The notes beneath the pieces are model-generated. The model saw only the letters and a program-made list of their open reading frames with translations. It did not search any database and was not told where the DNA came from. A stretch of DNA of 64,000 bases from Gemmataceae bacterium (lineage in GTDB: Bacteria; Planctomycetota; Planctomycetia; Gemmatales; Gemmataceae). Position numbers and translations under genes: made by a program. The stretch covers positions 122,946 through 186,945 of the forward strand of contig JANWVV010000003.1 of NCBI GenBank assembly GCA_025055795.1, read 5' to 3'. Shown piece after piece: positions 1 to 9,770 of this stretch (the stretch's first letter is position 1; each line of letters starts with the position of its first letter).

Positions 1-2
1 TT

Positions 3-470
3 GAATACGATTTCCTTTGGAACATCGGCGACCGTACTGCCTTCACCGCTACGGGTTGGTTCGAGCCATATGACAACGGCTCCCGCTACTTTACCTTCGG
101 GACTTTCTTCAACCGACCTGACCGAACCACCTTTTACCTGGGCTACCGTCAGATTGACCCCATCAATAGCCGGGCGGTCATCGCCAGTGTCGGATATGTC
201 CTGAGTCGACGCTATTACTTCATGGCATCCTCTAGCTACGACTTCGGTCTCAATCAGGCCCTGACCAACGCCATTACGCTCACCCGCACCGGCACTGACA
301 TGACCGTCAGCATCGGGTTCACTTACAATTCACTTGTAAACAATTTTGGCTTTCAGTTTCTGATTGTACCCAACGTCCTCGCTGCCCTGACCGGTCAAGG
401 ACGGTTCGCCGGCATGCCTCTCGGCATGGTCAACCCGATGGTCAGTCAAGGCATCCAACGTGGCCGCTAG
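3..470 (+). CDS. C-terminal end of an LptD-like outer-membrane beta-barrel protein (5' truncated by window)
   Basis: An open frame enters the window at base 3 and stops at TAG 468-470, giving about 155 residues. They show alternating hydrophobic/polar strands rich in Tyr, Phe and Gly, with pieces such as FYLGYRQIDP, ASVGYVLSRRYY, MASSSYDFG and NNFGFQF, as expected for the last strands of an outer-membrane barrel. From memory this resembles the C-terminal part of planctomycete LPS-assembly (LptD/OstA-like) proteins, which insert lipopolysaccharide into the outer membrane. The N-terminal part is outside the window, so the family assignment rests on the barrel end only. No neighbour in the window helps. 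A different large barrel protein is the main alternative. Confidence 0.6.
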   Translation, partial: EYDFLWNIGDRTAFTATGWFEPYDNGSRYFTFGTFFNRPDRTTFYLGYRQIDPINSRAVIASVGYVLSRRYYFMASSSYDFGLNQALTNAITLTRTGTDMTVSIGFTYNSLVNNFGFQFLIVPNVLAALTGQGRFAGMPLGMVNPMVSQGIQRGR

Positions 471-757
471 CGAATCTATGAGCTAATACGCACTGGACAT
501 AAATACTTAGTTACTCATCCGAACAACCGTCCGACGGAATCATCAAAAATAGCCGCTTGGTTGCTACTTACATTTAGCCATAGTACTGATATATATATTA
601 CTCGCGATTTTAACTTAACCGGCATTTTGAGTATAGTCGGTACAACCCAACGCGCTGAGTTATAATTTCAGACAGCCGAATCAATACCGTAAGGTGGCCC
701 TTCTGTTTGAGTTCAACCCGGTCCAAAGATAGGCAGGTTGGCAATCAAACTCATTCT

Positions 758-1090
758 TCATGTGATGATGCCATCGGACGATTCTTGAGATGTACGCCGT
801 TTACGCCAAGCTCGGTAGCCGGCGGCCGCAGCCAGACCAGCTAATGCCGTGACCATCGTGGCCGGTTCGGGTACTTGACGGGGGGGTACTACCACCGGTG
901 GTGGATCCACTGGGGGAACAACCACCGGCGGCGGATTGGTCGGTGGCGGATTGACCGGAGGCCCAGGAGGCTGAATGACCGGCGGAAAGAATGCCTGAGC
1001 CGGTGATAGCAACAGCAGACAAGCGACGACACCGGCAACCATCAAGCTCCACTTGACCCAGCAACCGTCGATAGGCCGCGATCCATCCAT
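758..1090 (-). CDS. Small proline-rich PEP-CTERM sorting-domain protein
   Basis: 110 residues. An N-terminal hydrophobic stretch (about residues 14-33, ending in SPAQA) looks like a signal peptide. Residues about 35-72 are almost entirely Pro, Val and Asn in PPVVVPP-like repeats. The C-terminus has the tripartite PEP-CTERM signal: VPEP motif at about 73, a hydrophobic helix, then the basic cluster YRAWRKRR. In PEP-CTERM systems such a tail is recognised by an exosortase and the protein goes to the cell surface or matrix. No exosortase is in this window. AGAGGAAAC ahead of the ATG is a usable ribosome site. The short Pro-rich body is probably a spacer; no enzymatic domain is visible. Confidence 0.75.
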   Translation of the reverse strand: MDGSRPIDGCWVKWSLMVAGVVACLLLLSPAQAFFPPVIQPPGPPVNPPPTNPPPVVVPPVDPPPVVVPPRQVPEPATMVTALAGLAAAAGYRAWRKRRTSQESSDGIIT

Positions 1091-1444
1091 GGTTTGTTTC
1101 CTCTGGAGTTGAACCGAACGGGGAAAGGTTTTTTTCCCCGTGGTCCTGGATTCGGTCGTTCATCGCTCCGACATGCAGGTAATGCTGGGAGTAGACTCAC
1201 CTACGGACGGAGTGGAACCAGGATGTGTCGAGGTTAGCGAAAGATGGGATCAAGGCCGCTTTGTCAGGTAAGACGGACAAGGAAGGTATGGCCGGGAATA
1301 ACGGCTACAGGGGTCGCAAGGCAGCCCGCGAGGCTTGAAAAGGGAATCGACACCAGGAAAAGGCGAGTAAGTCAGGAAATATGGCCGACTTGACGTTGCA
1401 GGAAACCAAAAGTTCCTCTCACGCCGAGTCAGGAGGACAGGGTC
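1091..1444. other. Intergenic stretch between divergent surface-protein genes
   Basis: About 350 bases lie between the divergent PEP-CTERM and BBP7-like genes, so promoters for both should be here. A good Shine-Dalgarno sequence (AGGAGG) sits just before the BBP7 start. I could not identify convincing -35/-10 elements or any RNA gene. Open frames through this stretch look like shadows. Confidence 0.4.
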
Positions 1445-3328
1445 ATGCGTCGTCGCTGGTTATGGCTTGCGGGTTTGGGGTTGGCCGCAGGACCGCTGGC
1501 CGAGCCGGCTTGGTCGCAGCAGGGTTCGTGGGAGGCTGGATCTACCGGTACAGTGGTGCGGTCTGCTCGCCTGGGCTTACCGGTAGGGGTACCGGCGAGC
1601 GATTCAGTGCCCATACAGCCCGCTACAGCTATAACCGGGCCCGTTCCTGGCCCCAGCATCGCTACCACGCCCTTGAGTTTTTCACCTTCCTCCAGCGGAA
1701 GTAATACCTCGATGTTCACGCCGGCAACCGTATCTTCGGGGGTGATACCACTACCTGCGCCGGGTTACGACAACCCAGTTATGCCCCCAGGCACGCCGAT
1801 AGCAGCAGTCATCCCAAGTGTTCAACCACCGTTAGTGCCACACTCCACTGGTGGAACCACGCCGACCGTGATATCACACCCCGGAGGTATTCTCTTAGCA
1901 CCCCCAAGCATTACGCCAGCCGTCAATGGTGTACCGTCAGCAGGGGGAACCAGTTTTGCGGCATTCGGCATTCCCGGACGGCCAGATCCTGGAAGTCCAG
2001 CGATGCTAGCGATGCCCGCCGTGCTCCCTGTGCAGGCACCGGCCACGCCCACATATGGTTCTGCTCCTAATGTCACGGAAATCCGTCAACCGCCCGTCGG
2101 ATCTTCCCCAAACGTGGGCACCCCACCAACGGGTCAGGGGTATAGTCTGCCGACGTTGGGCGGTCTGTTCTCTCTATCCGGACCGGAGCCGCCTTTGTAT
2201 GCTCCAGTCGGTCTGGAAGCCCTTCAACGTCTGACGGCCCCGAGCAAATATTATGCCAGTGCAGAATTCTTGCTGTGGTGGACCAAAAGTGCCGATTTGC
2301 CCCCGTTGCTGACAACAAGCTCGCCCCAGTTCCAAGGCATTCCAGGTCTGGGGGATACCCGCACGCTATTTGGGGGTAACTTTGGTAACACGTTGCATGC
2401 CGGCGGTCGCTTCACTATCGGTCGTTGGTTCGGTGACGATCAGATCCGCGCTGCAGAAGGACGCCTCTTTTTCCTCGGCCGCACGGACTCCACGTTCGCC
2501 GTGACCTCAGCCGAATACCCCGTGCTGGCTCGACCCTTCTTTAATATCAACACGCCCGTTGGGCCACTAGCAGAGATCATTGCAACGCCGGGACGAGGTT
2601 TGGGAGCCGCTGTGATTGATCTGCAAAACGACGTCTGGGGCGCCGATGTCAATTACCGTCGCCTGTTGTGGCGCTCCTGCTGTGCGCGTCTCGATGCCCT
2701 GGTCGGCTATCGCTACTTCGGTATGAAAGAACGCCTGGGTATCTCCGAATCTTTCATCAGTACGGGCGGCTCGCCGGTCCTGGTTAACGGCATCCCGGTC
2801 GTTAGTGGTACGATCAGCGACGTGTTCCGTGCAGAAAACCATTTCCATGGTGGACAGATCGGACTAGCCTGGGAGAACCGCTGGGGCCGCTGGACCTTCG
2901 ACGCCCGTGCCACCATCGCCTTTGGTAACGTTACGCAACAGGGGGAAATTGATGGGGGACAAGCCCTCCTGCTGGCCAACGGTCAGACGGTTCGCTATGC
3001 AGGGGGTCTTTTGGCCTTGCCCAACGCGAATATCGGTCGCTACACCCACAACCAGTTTGCCGTCCTCCCCGAGGTTGGAGTCAACCTCGGCTACCAACTG
3101 ACCCAGCACATGCGATTGTTTGTGGGCTACAACTTCCTGTACTTAGGTAATGCCTTGCGACCGGAACGGATGATCGATACTACCATTGACGTCGCCCGCA
3201 TCCCGAATTTCCCGGTAGCCGGTGGTGGTACGACACCGGTGCCGGGTCTGGCCCGTCCTGCCCCCTTGTTCCGCACCAATGACTTTTTCGTGCAAGGCAT
3301 CAACTTTGGTCTGGAATTCCGCTGGTAA
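1445..3328 (+). CDS. BBP7-like outer-membrane beta-barrel protein
   Basis: 627 residues. The first 25 residues form a signal peptide (basic start, hydrophobic core, cleavage near AWSQ). Residues about 30-260 are a low-complexity Pro/Thr/Ser/Gly-rich region without domains. From about residue 267 (YYASAEFLLWW) to the end the protein is a run of amphipathic strands with aromatic belts, closing with FFVQGINFGLEFRW, a terminal aromatic barrel signature. The YASAEFLLWW entry, long central region and the piece RLDALVGYRYFGMKERL fit the planctomycete BBP7 family of outer-membrane barrels, whose transported substrate is unknown. The start has a strong AGGAGG site. A two-cysteine pair (SCCARLD) lies in the barrel. 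It seems monocistronic. Confidence 0.8.
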   Translation: MRRRWLWLAGLGLAAGPLAEPAWSQQGSWEAGSTGTVVRSARLGLPVGVPASDSVPIQPATAITGPVPGPSIATTPLSFSPSSSGSNTSMFTPATVSSGVIPLPAPGYDNPVMPPGTPIAAVIPSVQPPLVPHSTGGTTPTVISHPGGILLAPPSITPAVNGVPSAGGTSFAAFGIPGRPDPGSPAMLAMPAVLPVQAPATPTYGSAPNVTEIRQPPVGSSPNVGTPPTGQGYSLPTLGGLFSLSGPEPPLYAPVGLEALQRLTAPSKYYASAEFLLWWTKSADLPPLLTTSSPQFQGIPGLGDTRTLFGGNFGNTLHAGGRFTIGRWFGDDQIRAAEGRLFFLGRTDSTFAVTSAEYPVLARPFFNINTPVGPLAEIIATPGRGLGAAVIDLQNDVWGADVNYRRLLWRSCCARLDALVGYRYFGMKERLGISESFISTGGSPVLVNGIPVVSGTISDVFRAENHFHGGQIGLAWENRWGRWTFDARATIAFGNVTQQGEIDGGQALLLANGQTVRYAGGLLALPNANIGRYTHNQFAVLPEVGVNLGYQLTQHMRLFVGYNFLYLGNALRPERMIDTTIDVARIPNFPVAGGGTTPVPGLARPAPLFRTNDFFVQGINFGLEFRW

Positions 3329-3473
3329 CGACGCTTGCTAGCATGACCTGCGCGTTACTTGGTACCTCGTCGACCAGAATACACAAAAGGCGTAAACATC
3401 TTGGATTGCTATCTAAGAATTGCGATTGATCGACATATCTGACCTGGAGCAATATCGTTGAAGTCCTGAAAGA

Positions 3474-3899
3474 TCAGCGCCACCACAACTCGATTATCCG
3501 TTGGCCGAATATCAGAGTCCCGATGACCGCTGCGGTCACACTGGCTAGCAGCACCGCACCAGCAGCGATATCCAGGCACCCTTGAATCCGGGCTTTGCTG
3601 GCTATGTCCAAACCATGAAAAAGCGTTTCGATGGCGCTGTTGAACAACTCGGCGGTCAACACCAGGCCGATGCAGCCGATGATAAGGCACCATTCCCACA
3701 AGGTGCATTGGAGCACGGCTGCCATGGCCACGGCTGAAACGGCAAAAAAGAAGTGGACGAAGAAGCTCGAGTGGCCACGGATCCCGCGTTTGATCCCGCG
3801 CCATGCTTCTGCGAATTTGTCACGCCAGCGACGGGAGGTACGGCGGAGCACTCGCTCCCGAACCGCCGTCTCTTCCTCCCACCAAACGCTCCCCATCAA
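3474..3899 (-). CDS. dgkA: Diacylglycerol kinase, DgkA family
   Basis: 141 residues from ATG 3899, chosen because AGGAG lies 8 bases upstream; a TTG start 8 codons earlier is possible. DgkA is a small integral-membrane kinase that phosphorylates diacylglycerol or undecaprenol with ATP and recycles lipids of envelope synthesis. Three hydrophobic segments follow a basic amphipathic N-terminus (FAEAWRGIKRGIRGH). The family signature is visible as AELFNSAIETLFHGLD, with the catalytic Glu and the Asn-Ser-Ala-Ile-Glu box. The acidic N-terminal extension (WWEEETAVRERVL) is slightly longer than in the E. coli protein. Whether the substrate is diacylglycerol or undecaprenol cannot be told from sequence. 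Confidence 0.85.
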   Translation of the reverse strand: MMGSVWWEEETAVRERVLRRTSRRWRDKFAEAWRGIKRGIRGHSSFFVHFFFAVSAVAMAAVLQCTLWEWCLIIGCIGLVLTAELFNSAIETLFHGLDIASKARIQGCLDIAAGAVLLASVTAAVIGTLIFGQRIIELWWR

Positions 3900-4197
3900 C
3901 CCAACTCCTATGCCATTTAACAAGTCCCCGTTGCTAGCCTATTCTCTCCGCGGCACTCTGAGTGGTCAGTAGTGAGACCTTATAATAACAACCAATCCTA
4001 GGAAAAGAAAAGTGTTTCATCCGACGCGACTGCTCCGACTCCAACAATTCCCGGCCCGAAAAGGGTTCCATGGAATAGCTTGGGCAGGGTTCGGGCACAA
4101 CTGTGTCCGATTAGCCATTCCAGCGTCACGGACGTCAACGGTTATAGTTGACATGCCGATTGATTCTGCACCCATGATCGCTGATCGGACCAAGGTG

Positions 4198-5175
4198 TCA
4201 GCGCTCCGTGTACGGTGGTGGGGGGGTCATTCGACGTCGCCAGTAGTTCAGGATGTCTTCCAGGGTCTGTTGCATTGGGATACGGGGTTCCCAGCCGGTA
4301 CATTCATGCAGTTTGCGGGCGTTGGCTTTGGTCACCATGGTATCGCTAGTGCGTTGCGTCTGGATTCGTTCTCGCACTTGCAGAGGGATACGAGCCATCT
4401 GGATAAGCTGCTGCAGAAGGTCACCGACGCGGAAGGTTTGTCCTCGGCCGGCGTTGTAGGCCTCGCCTGTGCGACCATGCACCAGTAGCAGTGGAAAGGC
4501 GGCTACCATATCCCGGACGTCGGTAATGTCCCGCTGGGCGGACAGATCCCCTGTTTCGATGATGGGCTGTTGGCGTCCGGTTTCCGCTGCTGCAATCTGA
4601 CGAGCAAAGTTGGCAATGGCATAATCGGCGCTTTGCCGCGGACCAATCTGGTTGAACAAGCGGATGCGGATGATATCCAGACCTGGGTAGCGTGTGTACT
4701 GGTAGCTGAGGATGTCGGCGGCAGCCTTGCTGGCAGCGTAGGGGGTAGCCGGTTTGAAGGTCGTGCGTTCGTCACAGGAACCACCGGGTTCGTCCGGCTC
4801 ACCGTAGATCAAACCTGTAGAAACAAACAGGATACGGGGTCGCAAGCCGGTCCGGACAATCGCCTCGTATAGCATACGGGTTCCGTGCAAATTATCCTGC
4901 CAGCACTGATCGGTATCCGCGTAGGAACGTGCCGGATTGGCGTACCCCGCCAGATGAATGAGCCACTCCGGGCGGACCTGGCTGAGAACGGCCTCCAGTC
5001 GTGGCAGATCAGCCAGCTCGGCCTGGAGTAACGACACGTGGTTAGCCAGATGGGTCAGTTCGCTCGGCCAGCGTCCCCGCCGCGACAAACCGTAAAGCTG
5101 GTGTTGCTCACCTGCCAGCCTTTCCAGCAGGTGACCGCCTACAAATCCCGTAGCTCCAGTTACCAGAATACGCAT
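4198..5175 (-). CDS. rmd: GDP-6-deoxy-D-mannose (GDP-4-keto-6-deoxymannose) reductase
   Basis: 325 residues, short-chain dehydrogenase/reductase of the extended NAD(P)-dependent epimerase type. The Rossmann motif TGATGFVGGHLLERL is at the N-terminus, the catalytic YAASKAAAD (YxxxK) near residue 150, and STGLIYGE supplies the Ser/Thr region. The protein would reduce the 4-keto intermediate made by GDP-mannose dehydratase. It lies 33 bases downstream of gmd on the same strand, so the two form an operon for GDP-D-rhamnose or a related deoxyhexose. ATG 5175 is preferred over the TTG two codons upstream, though neither has a strong ribosome site. GDP-fucose synthase activity is less likely but not excluded. 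Confidence 0.8.
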   Translation of the reverse strand: MRILVTGATGFVGGHLLERLAGEQHQLYGLSRRGRWPSELTHLANHVSLLQAELADLPRLEAVLSQVRPEWLIHLAGYANPARSYADTDQCWQDNLHGTRMLYEAIVRTGLRPRILFVSTGLIYGEPDEPGGSCDERTTFKPATPYAASKAAADILSYQYTRYPGLDIIRIRLFNQIGPRQSADYAIANFARQIAAAETGRQQPIIETGDLSAQRDITDVRDMVAAFPLLLVHGRTGEAYNAGRGQTFRVGDLLQQLIQMARIPLQVRERIQTQRTSDTMVTKANARKLHECTGWEPRIPMQQTLEDILNYWRRRMTPPPPYTER

Positions 5176-5208
5176 GGTCAAGAGAACAGGCCGCCTGCGG
5201 CTGAACCA

Positions 5209-6204
5209 TCAGATTCCCCTGGCTTTGAAATCCGGCATCGGTTTACCCTGCAGACGGGCCAGGTCAGCCAGTACCATCCGTTCCACTAGTTGTTCGAAAG
5301 TTACCTCCGGTTTCCACCCGAGTTTGGTACGGGCTTTCGTCGCATCGCCGATAAGCAGGTCAACTTCCGCTGGCCGGACCAGGGCCGGATCGATCTCGAC
5401 ATATTTCTGCCAGTCCAGGCCGACTACGTCGAAGGCCAGTTCAACCAGTCGGCGGACTGTATGGGTTTTCCCGGTTGCCACTACGTAATCCTCCGGCTGG
5501 TCCTGTTGCAGCATCAGCCACATGGCCCGGACGTAGTCACCAGCAAAGCCCCAGTCCCGTTGGGCTTCCAGATTGCCTAATTTCAACGTCTTGGCCAGGC
5601 CTAGCTTGATGCGGGCTACGCCATCGCTCACTTTACGGGTTACAAACTCCCGTCCCCGTCGTTCACTCTCATGATTGAATAATATCCCACTGCAGCAGAA
5701 CATGCCGTAACTTTCCCGATAATTGACCGTAATCCAGTGTCCATAGACCTTGGCCACCCCATATGGACTACGCGGGTAAAACGGCGTGGTTTCCTTCTGG
5801 GGAACCTCCACTACCTTACCGAACATTTCCGACGAAGATGCCTGGTAAAACTTGATGCGGTCCCGCCCAAGTAGCCGGATGGCTTCCAGCATGCGTGTAA
5901 CACCGATGGCCGTGAATTCCCCGGTCAACACCGGCTGCTTCCAGCTTGTCGGCACAAAGCTCATCGCGGCCAGATTGTACACCTCATCAGGTTGAACTTC
6001 CTTGATCACATCTATGATGGATAACTGATCAAGCAAGTCGGCCTGATGCAGATGAATCTTGCCGGCAAGATGGGCAATTCGCTCAAAGTTTTCCGTGCTC
6101 GAGCGGCGGACAATCCCATGGACTTCGTACCCCTGCTCAAGCAAAAATTCAGACAGATAGCTCCCATCCTGGCCTGTTATGCCGGTGATCAAGGCACGCT
6201 TCAT
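5209..6204 (-). CDS. gmd: GDP-mannose 4,6-dehydratase
   Basis: 331 residues. It converts GDP-D-mannose to GDP-4-dehydro-6-deoxy-D-mannose, the first committed step toward GDP-rhamnose, fucose and related sugars. The N-terminal NADP site [14 protein letters not shown] is the family form of GxxGxxG. The catalytic Tyr-Lys is in [12 protein letters not shown], and [15 protein letters not shown] is the typical substrate/NADP-binding loop. ATG 6204 begins directly at MKRALITG, with AGGGA upstream; a 16-codon extension in the open frame is unlikely to be translated. The gene is first in a two-gene unit with rmd. Full length with no missing residues noticed. Confidence 0.92.
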   Translation of the reverse strand: MKRALITGITGQDGSYLSEFLLEQGYEVHGIVRRSSTENFERIAHLAGKIHLHQADLLDQLSIIDVIKEVQPDEVYNLAAMSFVPTSWKQPVLTGEFTAIGVTRMLEAIRLLGRDRIKFYQASSSEMFGKVVEVPQKETTPFYPRSPYGVAKVYGHWITVNYRESYGMFCCSGILFNHESERRGREFVTRKVSDGVARIKLGLAKTLKLGNLEAQRDWGFAGDYVRAMWLMLQQDQPEDYVVATGKTHTVRRLVELAFDVVGLDWQKYVEIDPALVRPAEVDLLIGDATKARTKLGWKPEVTFEQLVERMVLADLARLQGKPMPDFKARGI

Positions 6205-6462
6205 AGTTGTTTCCCTTTTTCTGCCGTTGTAGGAGCCCTCACCGGGGAACAACGAGGCTGTTCCCCCGACCCTTAGGCAGAATCACTCCGGGCTCTACAC
6301 TTTCCCCTACTTGTAACCAAAAACGGTGCGCAGACCAAGATCGCTTGGACAACCGCAGCGTCCAGCAACCACCCCAACGGCCTACTGCGATGTTGCTCCT
6401 CCCTAACGTGGATTTTGGGCAGTATTTCTTCCTGGAAGCTGTTGCGGTAGAATGAAAAATAT

Positions 6463-7389
6463 ATGGAACTACCAGTAGTGTTAGCAGCGAAGCGGGATCG
6501 TTTGCTAACCTGGCTGCACGAGCGTCAGCCCATCGCCGTTGCGTTTAGTGGCGGGGTGGATAGTGCAGTGGTCGCTCAAGCGGCCCGTTTAGCCTGCGGT
6601 GACAAGGCCTTGGCTATCACTGCAGATAGCCCCAGTGTGCCCCGAGCTGAACTGGCAGCTGCCCAACACCTGGCTCGGCTGATTGGCATTCCACATGTGA
6701 CGTTGCCCACCCATGAGGTCGAGCAACCCGCCTACCGCCGTAATGATGGTCTACGTTGCTATCATTGCAAAACCGAGTTGTACACCCGCATCCGCCAGTA
6801 CTTGCAGCAGCGGCATGAGGGGGTGTCCTCCTGGACGATTGTCAGTGGCGCCAACGTAGACGATGCCGGCGACTTTCGACCCGGCCTGCAGGCTGCCGCC
6901 GAGCAGCACGTTCGGCACCCCTTGCAAGAGATTGGTCTAACTAAGGCCGAAGTGCGTCAGTTGGCCCGACATTGGGGGTTACCCGTGTGGGACAAACCGG
7001 CTTCCCCCTGCTTATCCAGTCGACTGGCACCCGGTGTAGCAGTCACTCAGGAGCGTCTAGCCCGCGTGGAAGCCGCCGAGGCCTTTTTACGACAACACGG
7101 GCTACGCGATTGCCGAGTCCGCTATCATGCCGACGATTTGGCTCGCGTTGAAGTACCCATCGATGACCTACCTGCTTTGCTCCAGGAACCTATACGCTCC
7201 GAACTAGTCAACACGTTGCTGCAATTAGGCTTCCGCTATGTTACTCTCGATTTGCAAGGGTTGCGTTCTGGTAGCTTGAATACCTTGGTACCCTTAGAAA
7301 TCCGTCTGCGCTATACCAACATCCCGGTCTCTGGCGGCCGCATGAAGTCTGCTATTGTTGCACTGCCCCCTTCTACACCCCCAGGGTAG
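6463..7389 (+). CDS. larE: ATP-dependent sulfur transferase LarE family
   Basis: 308 residues. LarE builds the nickel-pincer nucleotide cofactor of lactate racemase-type enzymes: it adenylates a carboxylated nicotinate nucleotide and transfers sulfur from its own cysteine. The PP-loop motif FSGGVDSAV is at about residue 29-37. A CYHC pair lies near residue 99, and the ASPCLSSR motif near residue 183 carries the position of the sacrificial cysteine. No larA, larB or larC is in the window, so the client enzyme must be encoded elsewhere or the protein serves another sulfur-insertion step. ATG 6463 lies in an A/T-rich leader with only a weak ribosome site. Confidence 0.88.
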   Translation: MELPVVLAAKRDRLLTWLHERQPIAVAFSGGVDSAVVAQAARLACGDKALAITADSPSVPRAELAAAQHLARLIGIPHVTLPTHEVEQPAYRRNDGLRCYHCKTELYTRIRQYLQQRHEGVSSWTIVSGANVDDAGDFRPGLQAAAEQHVRHPLQEIGLTKAEVRQLARHWGLPVWDKPASPCLSSRLAPGVAVTQERLARVEAAEAFLRQHGLRDCRVRYHADDLARVEVPIDDLPALLQEPIRSELVNTLLQLGFRYVTLDLQGLRSGSLNTLVPLEIRLRYTNIPVSGGRMKSAIVALPPSTPPG

Positions 7390-7600
7390 AGGACGTGTAC
7401 AATTTCTGCCACCGAGGCCCCTTTTGCTGAACTATAACCTCCGTCAAGGTCATGGTTTTCACCTGCAACGTTTCCAAACATGCAGTAGTTGACCTGAATG
7501 TAAGGTAACATCCTTGAATTAGCCGGTTAACTCGCGGACATGCTCTATACCTTAGAAACATCGCCTTTTAATTAAAGAGCGGATTAGGAGAGGAGACATC

Positions 7601-7867
7601 ATGGGTTTTGCCAGCTTGACCGCGCAACGTGCCTTCGAACTATATTTTCTGGAAACGCGAGCCAAACTATTGGACCTCGCTGCCCTTCTGGACCGTTTCG
7701 AGCGTAGTGCTGATGCAGACCAGCTGACCAACGACCCCCGTTGGCAGCAAATCCGCCAAGCCCTAAACGTTCTAAATTCCGACTCCCTTGACAAGGCCGA
7801 ACAAATCCAAATGATTTTTTCACAACCTTATGATCCAGAGTGGCCACGCCCTCAACCGCGTTTTTGA
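7601..7867 (+). CDS. Small helical protein of unknown function
   Basis: 88 residues, not recognised. The start has a very good ribosome site (AGGAGAGGAGA, 5-6 bases before ATG), which is the main reason to call it real. The N-terminal half is an amphipathic helix (AFELYFLETRAKLLDLAALLDRFER) written here as one helix of about 25 residues beginning near residue 11. The second half contains DPRWQQIRQALNVL and a charged helix before a Pro-rich tail. There is no signal peptide, membrane segment or cysteine, so it should be cytosolic. It stands alone between larE and an outer-membrane-like protein. Confidence 0.6.
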   Translation: MGFASLTAQRAFELYFLETRAKLLDLAALLDRFERSADADQLTNDPRWQQIRQALNVLNSDSLDKAEQIQMIFSQPYDPEWPRPQPRF

Positions 7868-8175
7868 TTTCTCTGTCTTAATTCACATTTTCACATTCAC
7901 CCGCACATAAAAGATCCCTACTTACACCAACGTGCTAGTTAGGCTCGTCCCTCTGCCATTACGCGTCAAGCCGAAGCCCACGCCACCCGCCACGCTGAAC
8001 TACTCGTACCCAATACACAGGCCGCATGTTATTTTCTGCAACTTTTGAGCGTGCTGGTTCGATATAAAGGATATCACTCGATGTTTGGCCACACCTTCCC
8101 CTTTGAAGCACAAGATACTCCGGGACCGAAATCAGAACCAGGTTGTACAAGTTAGGCAAAAATCGGAGGGTAGCG

Positions 8176-9549
8176 GTGACCGCAGCGGCAGCCGCTCCTG
8201 TCAAAATACAGCAAGCTGAGGCAACCCGACACTTCACCTCAGGGCTAATACACTTTCGGAGCATAAGCCGATGGTTGCTTGTGCTCATAGCCGGCGTGGC
8301 AGGTGTAGACATCGTTGGTGCTCAGGAGCTCAGTCCTTGCACAGGGGAAGCCGCTCGTGTTATTGAAGAAGCTGGCGGTAACGATCGGACAACACCGCAT
8401 CCCCAGGAAATGCAGTTTCAGTATATTTCTCCTTGTCCTCCAGCACTGGGCGGACGAGTACCACCCCCTCCTTGGCTTGCGCCTCGACCGCCGGCGTCAG
8501 AGATTCCGCCCCCCCGACCTTTCGAGGAACTGATTCGTCCCTTTGCCACCCCCTCTGCCGGCGGAGGCTTCCAAGGACGGGCTTTTCATGAAGCGTTCGA
8601 TGGCGACCTGCTCGCCGCCTTCTACCGTCGCACCATCATCACGCGTCAACTGGAAATCCGCCAGATTAGCGAGCAGCGTTATGTTCTGCCCGGTCAGGGC
8701 GGACTGAATCAGATCATTCGCCTGCCCATTTATGGCCCTGTGTGGATCGAGCAGCGGCGTCAGGTACTTATCCCTGTCGGTGGCCGCTACAATGGTATCT
8801 CCATCACAGACAACGACAGTCCGCGACCGACCGACCGCCTTTACTTCCATTACAGTTACTACGATGGCATCGCTGCCCAATTAAATCCCGGTTATGGCAA
8901 CGTCATTCTTAATCGTCCCTTGCTCGGCTTCGAAAAAACTTTCCTGGACGGCAATGCCTCGATCGGGCTGCGTCTCCCTTTCGTCCAACTCCATACTCCG
9001 GGCGGTCTAGCCGATACTCAAGGCGTCGGGGATCTGACGATCCTGACCAAGTACGCCATTGTTAACGACCGCGTTAGCGGCGACATAGTGTCTGCTGGCT
9101 TCATCCTGACTACCCCCACGGGCGTGGGAGATGTCTTGCTAGCCGACGGCACCCGCATTCCGCACTCCACCCTGTTCCAACCGTGGTGCGGATTCGTCAC
9201 CGTTTTTGATCGCTTCTATGTGCAGGGGGTATCAGCACTGATTATCCCCACCAGCCGGCGGGACACCACCCTACTGACTAACAGCATCGCTGCGGGCTGG
9301 TGGCTGTATCGTTCGCCGGGTGATCGTTTGCTTCAAGGCGTCGTCCCTATCGTCGAACTACACGTACGCACGCCCCTGAACAATCGCAACCGCGATGGCG
9401 TTGTCTTCGTGCCCGACATGTTTAATATCACAACAGGTGTTCACCTGCGTTTCCCGCGGGCCACGCTCGGCGCGGCCCTCTGTGTACCCACTATTGCGCC
9501 AAGACCGTGGAACGTCGAGGCTATTGGCAACTTCACCCTGTGGTTCTAA
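8176..9549 (+). CDS. Predicted outer-membrane beta-barrel protein, function unknown
   Basis: 457 residues from GTG 8176, chosen because CGGAGGG sits just upstream; TTG 8143 is the longer option. The hydrophobic stretch WLLVLIAGVAGVDIVGAQ after about 35 residues looks like a late signal peptide, so the true start may be further downstream still. A Pro-rich linker (residues about 90-130) follows. From about residue 190 the protein has amphipathic strands typical of a barrel and ends NFTLWF with a terminal Phe. The segment with FILTTPTGVGD and VPIVELHVRTPL resembles MetA-pathway-of-phenol-type outer-membrane proteins, but I cannot name the family securely. No partner genes are adjacent. Confidence 0.6.
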   Translation: MTAAAAAPVKIQQAEATRHFTSGLIHFRSISRWLLVLIAGVAGVDIVGAQELSPCTGEAARVIEEAGGNDRTTPHPQEMQFQYISPCPPALGGRVPPPPWLAPRPPASEIPPPRPFEELIRPFATPSAGGGFQGRAFHEAFDGDLLAAFYRRTIITRQLEIRQISEQRYVLPGQGGLNQIIRLPIYGPVWIEQRRQVLIPVGGRYNGISITDNDSPRPTDRLYFHYSYYDGIAAQLNPGYGNVILNRPLLGFEKTFLDGNASIGLRLPFVQLHTPGGLADTQGVGDLTILTKYAIVNDRVSGDIVSAGFILTTPTGVGDVLLADGTRIPHSTLFQPWCGFVTVFDRFYVQGVSALIIPTSRRDTTLLTNSIAAGWWLYRSPGDRLLQGVVPIVELHVRTPLNNRNRDGVVFVPDMFNITTGVHLRFPRATLGAALCVPTIAPRPWNVEAIGNFTLWF

Positions 9550-9770
9550 TCTCGGTCTGCCCCCCTGTCGTTGTAACCTCGCCGATTAGTCACATTGTGC
9601 TATCGACTGGCCAGAACAACCATTGAAGAATGGGGACTTACTCTCCATTCATTGGCTTGCTCTTTAAATCCGGTTCACTCGTTGGAGCTCCAGTCAACGG
9701 AAGACCGGGGGAGATAAACAGTATAATGAGATAGTACGAGTATATACCTGCCGTCTATTCTGGGGGAAAC

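Noticed and set aside
801..1163. Second minus-strand frame over the PEP-CTERM gene
   Set aside because: It overlaps the PEP-CTERM gene in another frame, lacks an export signal and is Ser/Gly-rich by frame effect.
4012..4488. Plus-strand frame overlapping the end of rmd
   Set aside because: Antisense shadow of the reductase gene with no ribosome site or known domain.
7959..8312. Minus-strand frame of 117 codons
   Set aside because: No supporting ribosome site or family; overlaps the start of the plus-strand barrel-like gene.
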